A stretch of DNA of 64,000 bases from assembly GCA_022478985.1 (NCBI GenBank), contig JAKSZP010002652.1, positions 248,001 through 312,000 of the forward strand. Direction: 5' to 3'. Source of the stretch: Massospora cicadina. Lineage: Eukaryota > Entomophthoromycota > Entomophthoromycetes > Entomophthorales > Entomophthoraceae. Position 1 is the stretch's first letter, and each line of letters starts with the position of its first letter. Shown one piece after another: positions 1 through 10,329 of the stretch. The position numbers were made by a program, and so were the translations under genes. Under the pieces are notes generated by a model. That model made no database searches. It saw only the letters and a list, made by a program, of their open reading frames with translations, and was not told the DNA's origin.

Positions 1-4
1 AATA

Positions 5-359
5 TTGTATTCAGCAGTAGAGCCATCTTTGGGAATGAGTGCCAAACATTATCTATCCCAACTGACCAAATTTTTAATTGAATTACAACCTCAGGCATTT
101 GAGATGACAATGAGAAAAAGAATCAACGCAAAGAAAATGGATGACCAGAATCAACCTACGTTGAAAGAATATCATGTGGGTGATAGGGTAGCCTATCACG
201 ATACCCATGGGTTTGGGAGAAAAATAAGTTGGACGCCCTTTGGATGGGCCAATCAAAGGTATCACCAAGTTGGGGAATGATGCCTATACGTTCAAGAATA
301 CTGAGGATGGTCAAATAGTCAATATATTCCATGTTAAATACTTAAAGTATTGGACTTAA
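5..359 (+). pseudogene. E1 integrase C-terminal domain (Ty3/gypsy), GPY/F type, frameshifted
   Basis: This is the 3' end of a pol gene that enters from outside the window. The first ~80 codons hold a charged KRINAKK-like stretch followed by a GDRVAYHD segment, as in the region after the integrase catalytic core. Near position 246 the frame shifts. The continuation reads GPIKGITKLGNDAYTF and ends in NIFHVKYLKYWT plus stop, matching the GPY/F module and terminal 'H-x-K/R-L-K' end of Ty3/gypsy integrases. No chromodomain follows. The residues are read directly; the family is established knowledge. It is a dead fragment. Confidence 0.75.
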
Positions 360-627
360 AGGAAAAAAATAATAAATAAATAATGAAAACTAATAATAAT
401 ATTATTTATAAAAAGATAAAAAATATTTAATAAGATGCATAAAATTAGAAAAAGTAAAAAATATTAATAATTGATTTTAATTTGAGCAGTGATGCATCTA
501 GTGATATTCCCACCTACCAAGTGTAGAGAAAGGAAGAGATAGTGATGGACATGAGTCCCAGGCTTTGGCAGGATTAAGATGGGCTGAAACTAGATCCGCC
601 AGAATAGTCCATAGCAATGAAATGTTG
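360..627. other. AT-rich non-coding 3' region of E1
   Basis: Directly after the integrase stop lies a very A/T-rich stretch (about 360-480) with many TAATA/AAATA runs, then mixed sequence. I see no coding potential. By position it is the 3' untranslated part of E1 between pol and the 3' LTR. Confidence 0.5.
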
Positions 628-745
628 AGACCTGTCATGGGTTTGTACAGGTGTGAAGGTTCCAACGGAACTCATCATGGGGTTTGTACATGTGGAAAAG
701 TGTCAATGAGACCCATCATGGGGTATGTACAGGTGGACCAGTTGA
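628..745 (+). repeat. Tandem repeat, ~40-bp unit, three imperfect copies
   Basis: The core CATCATGGGGTTTGTACAGG (first copy CTGTCATGGGTTTGTACAGG) recurs at about 631, 671 and 712, so the period is 40-41 bp. The copies differ by a few substitutions. A 62-codon open frame crosses it but is simply the repeat read through. It lies between the pol stop and the polypurine tract of E1. Tandem repeats in this 3' interval are known in some LTR retrotransposons. Confidence 0.75.
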
Positions 746-992
746 TCTTTTAAGCAAACGTTGTAAAGATGGGACTGGCATGGCATGATGTCACAGGAAC
801 TGCACTTAAGAAGAGGTGGCAATGGGTAGCAACCAAGGATACAAAGTCATCAAACTAAACAGAGCATATGGGCATTGAGTGCATACATACCTGCACTCCA
901 CTGAGGACATAAAGATATGATAAACCAAATATGAGCTCAAGCTAGAAGCGGCTTTTATCCCCTGAGGGTTTTATTTTCCGTTGGATTTCTGG

Positions 993-1006
993 TCAAGAGG
1001 GGGATA
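993..1006 (+). other. E1 polypurine tract
   Basis: The purine run AAGAGGGGGATA lies immediately before a TGTTGG sequence that would start the 3' LTR. This is the classical plus-strand primer position of LTR retrotransposons. Confidence 0.6.
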
Positions 1007-1920
1007 TGTTGGAATTGCAGATGACCACATAATCTGACCTTTTAACCAATTATAAGATTTGATGATTAAATTATAATCATATAGGATTGGCAACAGCAAC
1101 CAATTAATGGGATTATTTTATGGCATTATTCCCAATGATATTTAAGGCCTCCACTAATGAAATTATCATCAGAGATCATCCCCAATGATATTAGAGGCTG
1201 CTGACAGATGATAATGTCATTGGGCATCATCCCTAATGAAATCAAACAATAAATTGGTATGGGAATAACACCCAAAAGTCACATTTAGGGAATTTTTAGA
1301 GCGGAATTGGATTAGAGTTGTCAGAAAGTACCAAAATGTCTGAACGCTGGAGGAAGAGTAGAATTGTCATCAGCTGAAATAAATGGTTTCAAGTCCCTAA
1401 TTCCAATTTTTTGGTCGGCAAAACAACTAGAATTCATGCTGCCTAAGAAACTCAAGGCAACGGTATATGACAATATTTGGTGCCTAACACTGAGGGTCAA
1501 ACCAGTATAGGAGCACAAATTAATTCCCAGCGGATAGCTGAAAAGTTGTGTGCTGATTCTAGCTATAAAAACCCCAAATTATTCCCTAATAAAAGCAGAT
1601 TAAAAATTGTTAATAACTTAGTTGTTTTAACATTGGTTGTTTAGTCATTACTCTTAAGAGAAGAGTGCAAGGATCAGATATTTAAGTTGTTTGTATCAAA
1701 ATATCCTTTTGGCCCTGTGAGAAGGGAATAGGGAAACTGTTCCCTACTAGAACAAGAACATCTTCAAGACGAAGAAGCACCTGTATAGCGTTGGACAATA
1801 CTCTCAACTTGGCAAATGAGCAATTAAAAATACTAGTCTTCATACTATAATTGCCCCAATCTATCAAATTCTATCATATAATCAACGCAAGGGTCCACAA
1901 ATCTGTGCAGTTTAAACCTA
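1007..1920 (+). repeat. E1 3' LTR (start clear, end approximate)
   Basis: It begins TGTTGGAATTGC directly after the polypurine tract. Inside are a TATA-like box (CTATAAAAACC near 1563) and an AATAAAA signal near 1588, the expected U3/R landmarks. A CCCAATGATATT motif occurs at 1131 and 1181 and nearly inverted at 1213. The 3' end cannot be fixed because no partner LTR is in view. It must lie before the reverse-transcriptase coding that starts about 1935, so E1 seems inserted into the RT of E2. Confidence 0.5.
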
Positions 1921-1934
1921 GGGCCAGAAGCGAG

Positions 1935-2310
1935 CAACTAACCAAGACCAATATCTTAACACAAGAGTTTTCTACAAGCTGGATTGCCTAAACGCGTTTA
2001 ATCATATCTGGATTAAGAAGGGCCATGAGTGGCTAACCGCATTCCATACCAGGAAAAGACTCCTTTAATTTCTGGTTATGCCCTTTTGCTTAAAGGTGCC
2101 CCTGCTAAATTTTTGTTGTATTGATGCGGCTTTGGGGGACTTCTGGGGGTATTTGACAGCTTACATGGATGATATTTGAGATTTTCCCCTGATCATGAGT
2201 CCCATAAGCACACCTTCAGCAGGTGGTAAAGCGTCTGAGGGCTGCCAACCTTACGCTAAAAATCAGTAAGTGTGAATTTTTAAGTGCCAGGTCACCTTTC
2301 TGGGCAAGGT
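1935..2310 (+). pseudogene. E2 reverse transcriptase, 5'-truncated (chromovirus)
   Basis: The plus strand encodes RVFYKLDCLNAFNHI and then GHEWLTAFHTR, matching RT motifs around the first catalytic aspartate of Ty3/gypsy elements (KLDLR-A-N-I ... EWKTAFRTR). The FGL-NAPA and Y-x-DD motifs follow in degraded form. AYMDDI survives at 2162-2173 and runs into a TGA. The finger region is missing because E1's LTR lies immediately upstream. Several stops make it non-functional. Confidence 0.8.
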
Positions 2311-2965
2311 CATGTTTGATCAAGGGCATATGATAACTCCTGACAAGGAGAAGGCGATTCATGTATGGTCCACCCCTACTTCAGTTAAGGAATTGAGAAG
2401 CTCTTTTGTAATTTGTACATTCCTTTTGAAGTTCACACCAACCCTTTCTGAAGTTGTCGCGTCTTTGTTTAAGGCGAGTGGGGCAAATGTACTTCAGTGG
2501 ACCCCCATTTTGGAGGATAGCTTCCAAGCAGTAAAGTGTACGTTGCTGTCCACTTTTATTGTTCGCCATATCGACCACAATAAAGAGTTCAATGTTGCTT
2601 CAGATGCCTTCAACTTAGCCATTGCGGCGGCCCTATTACAGGTAGGTGAAAGGAATAAAGCATATGGTGGGATATTTTTCAGACAGTTGTCTCTATCAGA
2701 ATTAAACTACGCCATATATGATAAAGAGTTATTAGCAGTGGTTTAGGTGCTGACCTATTGGCGTCATCACCTGCATGGCTCATCCTAACCTACCATATAT
2801 ATACAGATCACCGTGCCTTACTGTACTACTGCGCACCTCATGTCTTAACCCCACGGCAAACCCTCTGTCATGAGACGCTTGCCCAATTTGCGTTTTCTTA
2901 TGAGTTTACAAAGGGCAAGGAGAAATAATTTGTTGGATGCTTTGAGCCTTAACCCTGCACTAGCT
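2311..2965 (+). pseudogene. E2 RT connection and RNase H
   Basis: A 144-codon open frame starts with GHMITPDKEKAIHVWSTPTSVKELRSS, the RT thumb/connection region. It continues to VASDAFNLAIAAALLQ (RNase H first acidic motif) and LNYAIYDKELLAVV (second motif). A stop follows, then TYWRHHLHGS and DHRALLYYCAP read in shifted frames (tether end), and NNLLDALSLNPALAP (normally DALSRNP), the end of RNase H. At least one stop and one frameshift are present. Confidence 0.8.
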
Positions 2966-2999
2966 CCCAATAAAAAGGAGGGGAAGGTGCATAATACCC

Positions 3000-4235
3000 A
3001 TTTAATGATTCCACCGGGTAATATTGTATCTCAACTTTACTCTTCCTTGCCAATGGGCCAGCGCTCGCTCCTCTAGAAAATGCGGAGGAAAATAGTATGT
3101 AAAGAAAGGTAGTCCTTTATCAGTCTTTGTCATCTGAATATACTATAGTCTTTACAAAGCGCGCTTGAATCATGAGTATATTACCAGAGGTTATCATGTA
3201 AAGGATGACATGTGTGGTTTCAGGGGCGCCTATAGATTCCTGTTAGACCACTTCGCCTGAAAATCATCTGAAACCATCATGACGGAATTACCGTTGGTCA
3301 TCCTGGGAAGGCGAAGATCCTTGATCTTATCCACTGAACTTACAATTGGAAGTCATTGGCCACTCAGCTAACAGATATTGTAAAGAGTTCCTAGTCTGCA
3401 ATCATATTAAACTGAATTGTCAGCCTTTAGCAAGGTTGTTGGTTTTATTTCAAAAGACTGATGGGCCTTGGATCTCTCTCTCAGTTGATTTTGTTGTTAA
3501 ATTGCCTGTATCTGATGGCTATAATGCTATCATGGTGGTGGACCGTTTTATAAAGTTCTCCCACTTTATCCCTTGCAGAACCACAGTCACCGCGGCTGAA
3601 ATGGCTAAGCTTTTTGTTACTAATGTGTTCGCTCTTCATGGGGTCTCTCAAAAAATTATTAGCGATTGGGACCCCAGTTTACCTCTGTCTTTTGGGAAGA
3701 GTTGTGTAAGACTCTGAAAACCCATTTCTGTCGTTTAACTGCCTATCACACCCAATCAGATGGGCAGACTGAATGAGTGAACCTGTCCCTCGAACAGTTC
3801 TTGCAGTGTTACACTGCTGCAGATCATTCAGATTGGGTTTCCCATCTCCACATGGCCCAATTAAGTTAAAACAGTGCCCAACGTGCATCAATTGGTTGTT
3901 CCCCTTCTTTGGAAACTATGGCTTCAATATCGCCTCAACACGGAGCCCAGTTGTGGATCCAAGGTGGAAGCGGTGGTTTACTTTGAAAAAAATGATCAAG
4001 AAAGTGTACCAAGGGGTGAGCACGAATTTAGTGCGGCCATTAAGGCTTACAAGGAGCATGCTGATGGTAAGAGACGAGTTGGTCCAGCGTACAAGGAAGA
4101 AGATTTCATGATTCTAGATGCTAAAAACATCCCAATCAAGAAACCATGCAGAAAGCTGGTGCCAAAAAGGATTGGGCTATACCGCGTTGTCAAATAGTTG
4201 TGCCATGCCTTGTACCAGCTGGATCTTCCCACCTC
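3000..4235 (+). pseudogene. E2 integrase: zinc-binding, catalytic core and C-terminal domain
   Basis: In shifting frames I read HDGITVGHPGKAKILDLI (HHCC zinc module), SLSVDFVVKLPVSDGYNAIMV (first catalytic Asp), IISDWDPSL (second Asp) and TAYHTQSDGQTE (glutamate region, followed by TGA where R is usual). Downstream are AYKEHADGKRR and LDAKNIPIKKPCRKLVPKRIGLYRVVK, then LYQLDLPTSFRI, which is the chromovirus GPY/F region before the chromodomain. Order and spacing are normal, but several frameshifts and stops break the gene. Confidence 0.85.
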
Positions 4236-4334
4236 ATTTAGAATCTTTTTCAGTATTTAATGAAAGATAGCTTACGTTGTTTGAGGGTCCCCCTCCAGAG
4301 ACTCTCAAAGCTTACCTTGTAGATGTGACACTAG

Positions 4335-4573
4335 AATAGGATAAGAGGGATATTGTAGCCTCTCATTGGGTAAAAGGAAGACTCAAGTACCTTGTGTCCT
4401 GGAAAGGATTTGATACAGCGGACAACAGTTGGGTCCTAGTGAGCGATTATGTCCATGCCCATGTTATAATTGTAGAATTCTTCGAGCATTACCCTAAGGC
4501 TGCAGAATCGAAGTTTAAAAAAGCCATTGCAGCTATGAAGTTGGCCCCAGCCCACAAAACCTATTCTTGTTGA
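4335..4573 (+). pseudogene. E2 chromodomain at the end of integrase
   Basis: The frame reads RDIVASHWVKGRLKYLVSWK, then GFDTADNSWVLVSDY and VIIVEFFEHYPKAAES, ending in a TGA at 4571-4573. The YLVSWKGF...NSWV pattern is the chromodomain signature (YLVKWKGY...TWEP); a helix rich in EF/YP follows. This identifies E2 as a chromovirus. In such elements the domain binds modified histones and guides integration. An in-frame TAG precedes the domain. Confidence 0.85.
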
Positions 4574-4613
4574 AGGCCCTGGGGAGTGGAGCTCAAGTAA
4601 GATGAGAGAGTAA

Positions 4614-5300
4614 TGTCATGTTTACATGACCTTATAGAAGGGTACCAAAACAGGGACAAGGCTGGGCGGCAGTAGGTCCGGAAGGTGAAAATTCAGGCCC
4701 TTCCTGATCTCAAGCACACATTGGATCAACGCTGGGAACAGGCTAGATACTCCCAGGTTGGTACAAGTGAGGTGCCTAAAGCCCAGACCCCTGTTTTGGC
4801 TCTAGGGTCAAAACAAACGAGTTTTGAATTAAATGATAATGGGCAATTCGAGTAATCAGGGAATGGGGGTTCAAAACCTGTTCCATTTACAAAATTGCGA
4901 GCTTGTGTCATTTACAACTTCAGTCAATTACTCAAGTAAAGTCAATTTCGAGGTATGTGACCCTTTCAGATGGAAGCGTGCACCTATTGGTACACCAAAG
5001 CTTGGTACCACTTCCACCAATCCAAAATTACCCAGAGTTGGATTAAGTATCTTTGATCAAGGCCAATGTTACTTGTTGGTCATCTTCCCTGATAAACCCC
5101 CATAGTTGTTTTACATTTTTCCATATGTTGACTTGGCGCACCTGTGCGTGGACCTCTTTGAGGAGGTCTTGCAATGTGTTAGCCGATGTATTTTATTTAT
5201 AAAAATTACCAAAGCCTCAAGTAACCGCTAGTCCTACCAGTTTCCCTTCAAACCCAGTCACCAGTGCACTCCACCACTGTACCAAACTTTGTTTGTAACA
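4614..5300 (+). repeat. E2 3' LTR, 687 bp
   Basis: It starts TGTCATGTTTAC after the purine-rich GATGAGAGAGTAA and ends TTTGTAACA, so the ends are TG...CA. A TTTATTTATAAAAA stretch near 5190 may hold promoter or poly(A) signals. The last ~100 bp (CCCTTCAAACCCAGTC...CTCCACCACTGT) resembles 8736-8790. A 90-codon open frame inside (4833-5105) has no recognisable domain and is probably fortuitous. Confidence 0.6.
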
Positions 5301-5580
5301 GCCCTCTGGGGCACGGGTAAGCTTGCAGATGGTCCAAATCATTATTACTTTTACTATGCTCAAAACCCTCGCCCTAAGTTTTTTTAGCTCCAAAACCCTC
5401 TACAAGGGCTATTTCTATTATAACGTTGACTATTAGTTCCCTTGCGTTGGTCCTGTACACCAAGCACCACTACGCTGGTTTTTGGAGAGTTATAGATATT
5501 CTCTTTTCATAACCACTGTAGGTGCTTGTTCAGATACTCGTGTGCTTTCCTTAACTAAATTTGTAAGATATTGATCATGC
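5301..5580. other. Interval between E2 LTR and E3 protease, no gene recognised
   Basis: Nothing with a recognisable domain is seen here. By position it may include decayed gag of E3, but no zinc knuckle or other motif is readable. Confidence 0.35.
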
Positions 5581-5584
5581 TTAC

Positions 5585-5935
5585 TTCATGTTCATTACGC
5601 AGATTACTGTGGGACAGCTGAATGTCACATTAAATGCCTAGGTGGACACAGGTGCAACTGTAAGATCTCATTTTCCTGAAGGTAGTGAAGGCTTTGGATA
5701 GAACAGTTACTACTGAGGCCTCTGCCTTGGATGCTTCCTGCATCCCTATAGTCACTCTGACACTATGCAAGACTCTCATGTTCAAAGCATATGAACACAA
5801 GTTTGTGACTCACTTCTCAGCCATCCCAAATTTGCTGTGTCATGTGACCTTAAAGGTTGGTTGGTGGCGCCGTCTATTTGAGTATTGACCTAGAACGAAA
5901 CTTGCTGGCTTTCAACACCCATAATTACTCAGGAG
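5585..5935 (+). pseudogene. E3 aspartic protease remnant
   Basis: The frame reads QITVGQLNVTLNA, a TAG, then VDTGATV. The DTGA at about 5645 is the active-site motif of retroviral-type pepsin-like proteases. Further on, SIDLERNLLAFNTHNY corresponds to the C-terminal 'LG-x-DWL-x-x-HNP' motif that precedes RT in Ty3/gypsy elements. The central part is in other frames and stops are present. Confidence 0.7.
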
Positions 5936-6119
5936 AAATTCTCTTGATACCCACTTTGGTCACAAATAATGCAGTGGCAGCAGTATAGTATTCCACTTCA
6001 AATTATATACCTGACCTTCACACCATGCCAAAATCCTGGAACTCTATAAAGCTGTGTATAACGTTAACCATCCATTCGCCTTCCTAAACATTTGTATTTG
6101 ATCTGGCTTCCATATGAAA

Positions 6120-6790
6120 GTTGATCTCATTAGAATCAACTGCTAGTTATATCCATACAAGGCACAGGAGTATCAGCTCTCAAAGTTTGGATCGATGACT
6201 TTGTAATTAAAGGTTGGATGATTAAAAAAACCTCCACGGTGTCCTCCCCAGTAGTTTTAAAGAAACATGATGGCACTCTAAGACCTTATGCGGATATGGC
6301 CACCTGAATAACGTTACAGTTATTAATCAATATCCCTTTCCTTAAAGACTGCCATTTACCAAGCCATTTCCAAGTCAAAAGCCTTTTCTAAATTTTACCT
6401 GGTTAACTAAATCACAAAGTGCGGGTAAAGTCTGGACCAGAATGGCTGACTGCTATACAAACACGTTATAAAATTTATCAATTCATAGATGTGCATTTTG
6501 GCCTGAAAAATGTACCAGAAATATTTAAACGCCGCATAGATGCTGCTTTAGGGAGGTTCAGGTTCTCCTGCGCAATAGCATACGTGGATAATATTTTGAT
6601 TCACTTTTCTAATATAACAGCATGGTAAGGATTTGGTGGTCATGGTGGCATCCCTACATAAGTATGGATATGTAAAAAATCCGTCCAAATGTGAGTCCTA
6701 AAAGGAAGAAGTGCAGTGCCAAGGGAATCTAATTTTAAAGAATGATCATGCCATTTCACCTTAAAACTAGGTGCTATTTACTCGTGGCCT
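6120..6790 (+). pseudogene. E3 reverse transcriptase
   Basis: Readable RT blocks are PVVLKKHDGTLRPY (finger), LNNVTVINQYP, GPEWLTAIQTRYKIYQF, FGLKNVPEIFKRRIDAAL and CAIAYVDNILIHFS. The catalytic loop at 6581-6592 is YVDN rather than YVDD, so the second catalytic aspartate is lost (one G-to-A change). Frameshifts separate the blocks. The RRIDAAL...CAIAYVD sequence sets this copy apart from E2, M1/P1 and E9. Confidence 0.8.
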
Positions 6791-6899
6791 ACCCCTTTTA
6801 CACATAAGTAGCTTTGTAGCTTTTTAGATCTGTCGCCTTTTTGAAGAAGTTTTCACCAGTTATTTCTGAGCTTGTATTCCCCTTACACCCACTTACTTG

Positions 6900-7395
6900 T
6901 TAAGAATACCCCAATTGTTTAGACCTCAGAGTGTCAAAAATCTTTTGATGCAATAAAGGACATCTTCACCTCTACTACCCTTTTGTGGCATGCTGATGAG
7001 GAAGGACATTTTATTGTGGCATGTGACGCCTCAGGTACTGCAGTGGGCGCCGCCTTGTTGCAAGAATTGAGAGTAAAGAACATCCTGTGGCTTACTTCTC
7101 AAGGAAGTTTGATGTGACTGAGCGTTCTTGGTCCATATATGATAAAGAGTTGGCTGCCGTTGCTTGGTTTCTATTACATTGGTGGTATCCCTTAAAAGGT
7201 GCCAAGTGCACAGTAGTGGTACGCACTGATCACAAATCGCTTATTTACTATTGCAAGCCACAGAAGCTGGCCCACTGACAAACTAGAGCTCATCAGGACC
7301 ACTTGAGTTTTAATTTTAAGCATGAGTTTGTCAATGATTCCACACATATATTGCCAGATATCCTTAGTCGTAACCCCTCAATGGGACAAATTTCT
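6900..7395 (+). pseudogene. E3 RNase H
   Basis: VACDASGTAVGAALLQ carries the first acidic RNase H motif. After a frameshift the frame continues PVAYFSRKFDVTERSWSIYD, with KELAAVAWFLLHWWYPLKGA and VRTDHKSLIYY, all typical of Ty3/gypsy RNase H. DILSRNPS closes the domain near 7370. Motif order and spacing match the family. It is interrupted by at least two stops. Confidence 0.85.
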
Positions 7396-7429
7396 ATTGG
7401 TGACTCTTAGTTAGTTACAATATTCCCAC

Positions 7430-7990
7430 TTGAGCAAATCATGACACCTTCTCCCCCAGCCATTGCCACGGTAGCTCCCTCCATCCAATTACCAAACCCA
7501 AAACCAGTTCCAAGACCAAGCTCAAGCTAATCCTAAGCCCAACCCCAAGTTTCTAAACCCAAAAACACTACCCCCACTACTGATCCTGTAAATGAAATAG
7601 AGCTGAGCACTCACACATAAAGGTCAACACAGAAGAGGGTTCTCTCCTGGATGATGTGTTGGCTTAGCAAGCAGCTGACGCTGAAGGTCTTAACTTTATG
7701 TCCAAGATTGTTGACGTAAAGGCTTCATCTAGATAGTAATTTCAAAAGGATAGGGTAATATATGTCTATGAAAGATTATGGATTCCTTCTGATATGCATT
7801 CCCGCATATTAAGGAAAATAATGATCACCACTATGATGCACCCTGGTGTAAAAAATGCATTAACCTGATAAAGCGTGACTATGATTGGAAAGCCTTAAAA
7901 AGGATGTCCCCGCATGGATTGAAGGCTGTTTAATGTGTACGTTCCAGTTCTGCCCTACAGGGTGAAATGGGCTCTTCCATTCTGTAAGTC
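7430..7990 (+). pseudogene. E3 proline-rich linker and integrase N-terminal zinc region
   Basis: After RNase H comes a Pro-rich stretch (repeated PKP/KPVPRP at about 7480-7580) not seen in the neighbouring elements. Then VIYVYERLWIPSDMHSRILR is followed by MMHPGVKNALT and LIKRDYDWK, which is the 'HD-x-AGHPG-x-x-KT' and 'FWW' region of the integrase N-terminal domain. The catalytic core is not readable further on, so integrase seems largely deleted or decayed. Confidence 0.6.
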
Positions 7991-7999
7991 TAAAACCCA

Positions 8000-8640
8000 A
8001 CCTCTAGGGCTAGATAAGAAAGTTCCCTTTTAGGAGGAAAAGGGACATAATGCCTCTGTGGAGCCCTTGGTTCAACTGGGGGACTTGGGTCATGTAGTGG
8101 ATGAACGTTGGGTCACTGCATTGGCACCAAAAAAACCCCACCACAGTACCCCATTTGGCTGCTTCTGCTCTGATTGAAAGGATAAAAGAGGTCTGCAATG
8201 AGGTAATTCAGGCCAGGAGCCTTCAACAGCAGCATCCCTTCCCTCTGAGCACCACTCCGCCATCCTTTACATCCTTGGATAATAAGAAAATGAGCTTTGA
8301 AACTCAGAAAAGGGCTCCAAAGTCAGAAAACTGGGTCCAGGACACAGAATCCGAAATTCTGGGTCTGGGAAAGCCAATATGAGTTGGAAATTCGCTTTCA
8401 GGAAATTTTAAAAAGTCTTCTTAAAATATATAGGAATTGACCCTGGCAGAACCCAATTCATCCGCACCTTCAATCTGATTTATTCCGCTTATTTTTGGAT
8501 CAGTGAGGGTCCCTCCCTGGAGGATCCAACGCTTACGTTGCCAGAGCTTTGGCAACCTGTGCATAAGCTGGATGACAAAGCCCTGAACCTTGGCTGAGTA
8601 CCCATGAGTTGTCAGTCATCACTGCCCAGGAAGAACGTAT
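8000..8640 (+). pseudogene. Possible E3 integrase C-terminus or chromodomain-linker remnant
   Basis: A 93-codon open frame (8101-8382) shows no firm domain. Around 8460-8600 the frames HPHLQSDLF and LPELWQPVHKLDDKAL vaguely resemble the linker between integrase and chromodomain in chromoviruses. I see no clear WKG motif. Treat as unassigned element sequence. Confidence 0.3.
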
Positions 8641-8684
8641 TCCATGGCCCCCTTTTCCCTACTTCACATATATTTAAAGAAACT

Positions 8685-8830
8685 GTCTCTGTAAGGAGCA
8701 GTTGTTGGTCCACTTTTACTTTTGAGTTTTAATAAAACTTCTCCCTTTAAACCCACTCCATGAGCTCCACCACTCTTTCCACAATACTTTTACTTAACCC
8801 AGCAAAGTACGCAGTTTCCTGCGTCCTAGG
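8685..8830 (+). repeat. LTR remnant similar to the end of the E2 LTR
   Basis: TTTAATAAAACTTCTCCCTTTAAACCC is followed by ACTCCATGAGCTCCACCACT, which matches the E2 LTR near 5235-5280 with few changes. AATAAAA near 8730 would be the poly(A) signal. It may be the 3' LTR of E3 or the 5' LTR of E4; the borders are not sharp. Confidence 0.45.
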
Positions 8831-9745
8831 ACCAATGGTAGTTGGGTGGTCCCTCCAAGCCATCAATCCAGTGGCCCACCAAATGGTGATAACAATCCAG
8901 GAGCTCGCCACCAACCTTTGATGTCAATCCACAGCTTTGGGAGAGTTATTGGATCTTCCAAACTCTTTAAAATGACTTTGTTTTTATTTGGCACCTGGAA
9001 TACCAGCTTTGGGTGCGCCTCCCAATCCACGAAATAATTGTAGAATTCAGCTAATCTGCCTCGCTGATCTGCTAGTGATTTGGCGCAATTTTTTTGGAGT
9101 GAGGACATCTCCACTAATTGCAATTCTCTGTTAAGAGGTAAGGACTTGCTGTCCACACAATCACAAGGTGGTAAACACTCACCAAACCATCTGGGACATT
9201 CCACCTAGGGCCAATCCAGCCAAGTCTATTTAAAAATTGATCTGTCAAACTGGCGACGCACCTGACCTTTCTACCCAACCCAAAACCCCCAATGGACACA
9301 AGAAGAGGCCTGAGGCCTCCTGATGGTAAGAGCAATTTTATTCAATTTGATTCACAAAGCCAATCATCATTTGGAAATTTTTAACAATTTCTATGATTTT
9401 CAATTTTTATGATGAAACAGCTAAAAATGAATGGAAAAATGAAGTCAAATGGTCAACTACTGCAAACCCAGAAGGATTGGTCGTCCTCCTTGCCTCTCCC
9501 ATCCTTGGGGGATGCCCCAGCAAGACCCATGGTTGCCCCCATTGCAACCATTTGGTTTGTTATGAGACCTTTGGTATGTTAATTAACTTCTATTTCCCTC
9601 ACCAGAATTCTAGGGGATCACTCCTACAACTGCTCAGAACTGCTATGCTCTTGGCATTCTGGGCCTTCCACTGGGTTGTTACACACCCAGATTGGAAGCC
9701 CAGTCTTACTTTAATCAGCAGATTCCATAACAAATTCCCTCCAAC
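8831..9745 (+). other. Unassigned interval between LTR remnant and E4 integrase
   Basis: By position this should be the gag-to-RT part of E4, but it is far too short, so a large internal deletion is likely. Open frames of 113 codons (-, 8863-9204) and 158 codons (+, 9393-9869) show no motif that I can name. The plus frame overlaps the start of the integrase core in another register. Confidence 0.35.
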
Positions 9746-9749
9746 AGAA

Positions 9750-9963
9750 GAAAGGGTCATGGAGCTCAATTTCAGTGGATTTAATGTGGGTTTCCGTTGT
9801 CCCAAAGGTATGATTCACTCATGGTGGTGGATCACTTCACAAATTATGTTATATTCATCTCCCGCTTGACAACTTTTTCAGCGGAAGAGATGGCAAATCT
9901 GTTTGTATCTCATGATTTTTATTTATTTACTTTACCCCATAAGGTAATCAGTGATAGGTGGTC
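9750..9963 (+). pseudogene. E4 integrase catalytic core, left half
   Basis: The frame reads FPLSQRYDSLMVVDHFTNYV, then IFISRLTTFSAEEMANLFVS and LPHKVISDR, where M1 is inserted. This is the Ty3/gypsy integrase core from just after the first aspartate up to the second (SDR). The rest of the core resumes at 21,616 with FTSIFWDSLYEMLK. Removing M1 and one copy of the flanking 7-bp repeat gives one continuous frame, with a TAG where Gln is expected. Confidence 0.85.
9957..9963 (+). repeat. Direct repeat GGTGGTC flanking M1 (left copy)
   Basis: GGTGGTC immediately precedes the TGGAAG end of the M1 LTR and is repeated exactly after the other LTR at 21,616-21,622. Seven matching bases are longer than the usual 5-bp Ty3/gypsy duplication, but the junction frame supports a true target duplication. 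Confidence 0.7.
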
Positions 9964-10304
9964 TGGAAGTTTTGAATTAAACTTTCTATGGGGCAGATTT
10001 TTTAAAAAGGTACTTTAAGTGGATTCTTCAAAAATTGATAAATTAAAGTAAAAATAGGAAATAAATCGACCTAAATTTTATATTATTAAAATGATGGGAT
10101 ATTTATAGATTTTGATTTGGTTCATAATCTATCAGTGCTAATTAATTGCTATGCGATTGATTCTCAATTTATTGATCAGGATGAGGCTGATAGTTCTTAT
10201 TAACATTGATAGATTGAAATAAATTAAGCTTCCCTTCCAATGAAGCTGGGGGAATTGATGGAGTAGAATCTCCGAGGGCAAGAGAATTTGGCGAAATCCT
10301 GACA
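9964..10304 (-). repeat. M1 3' LTR, 341 bp
   Basis: The end nearest E4 reads TGGAAGTTTTGAATT on the plus strand and the other end ...GAAATCCTGACA, giving TG...CA termini in both orientations. It aligns over its whole length with 21,278-21,615 (shared blocks include GATTTTGATTTGGTTCATAA with small differences) and with the LTRs of P1. Next to it, at 10,305-10,318, CTTCCCCCTTTAAG is the complement of the polypurine tract. Confidence 0.9.
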
Positions 10305-10318
10305 CTTCCCCCTTTAAG
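10305..10318 (-). other. M1 polypurine tract
   Basis: On the minus strand this reads CTTAAAGGGGGAAG directly before the LTR start TGTCAGG. P1 has the same tract (GAGGGGGAAG) before its 3' LTR at 29,181, so it is conserved in the family. Confidence 0.75.
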
Positions 10319-10329
10319 ATTCAATCACG

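Noticed and set aside
4833..5105. 90-codon frame as a gene
   Set aside because: It lies wholly within the E2 LTR and shows no motif.
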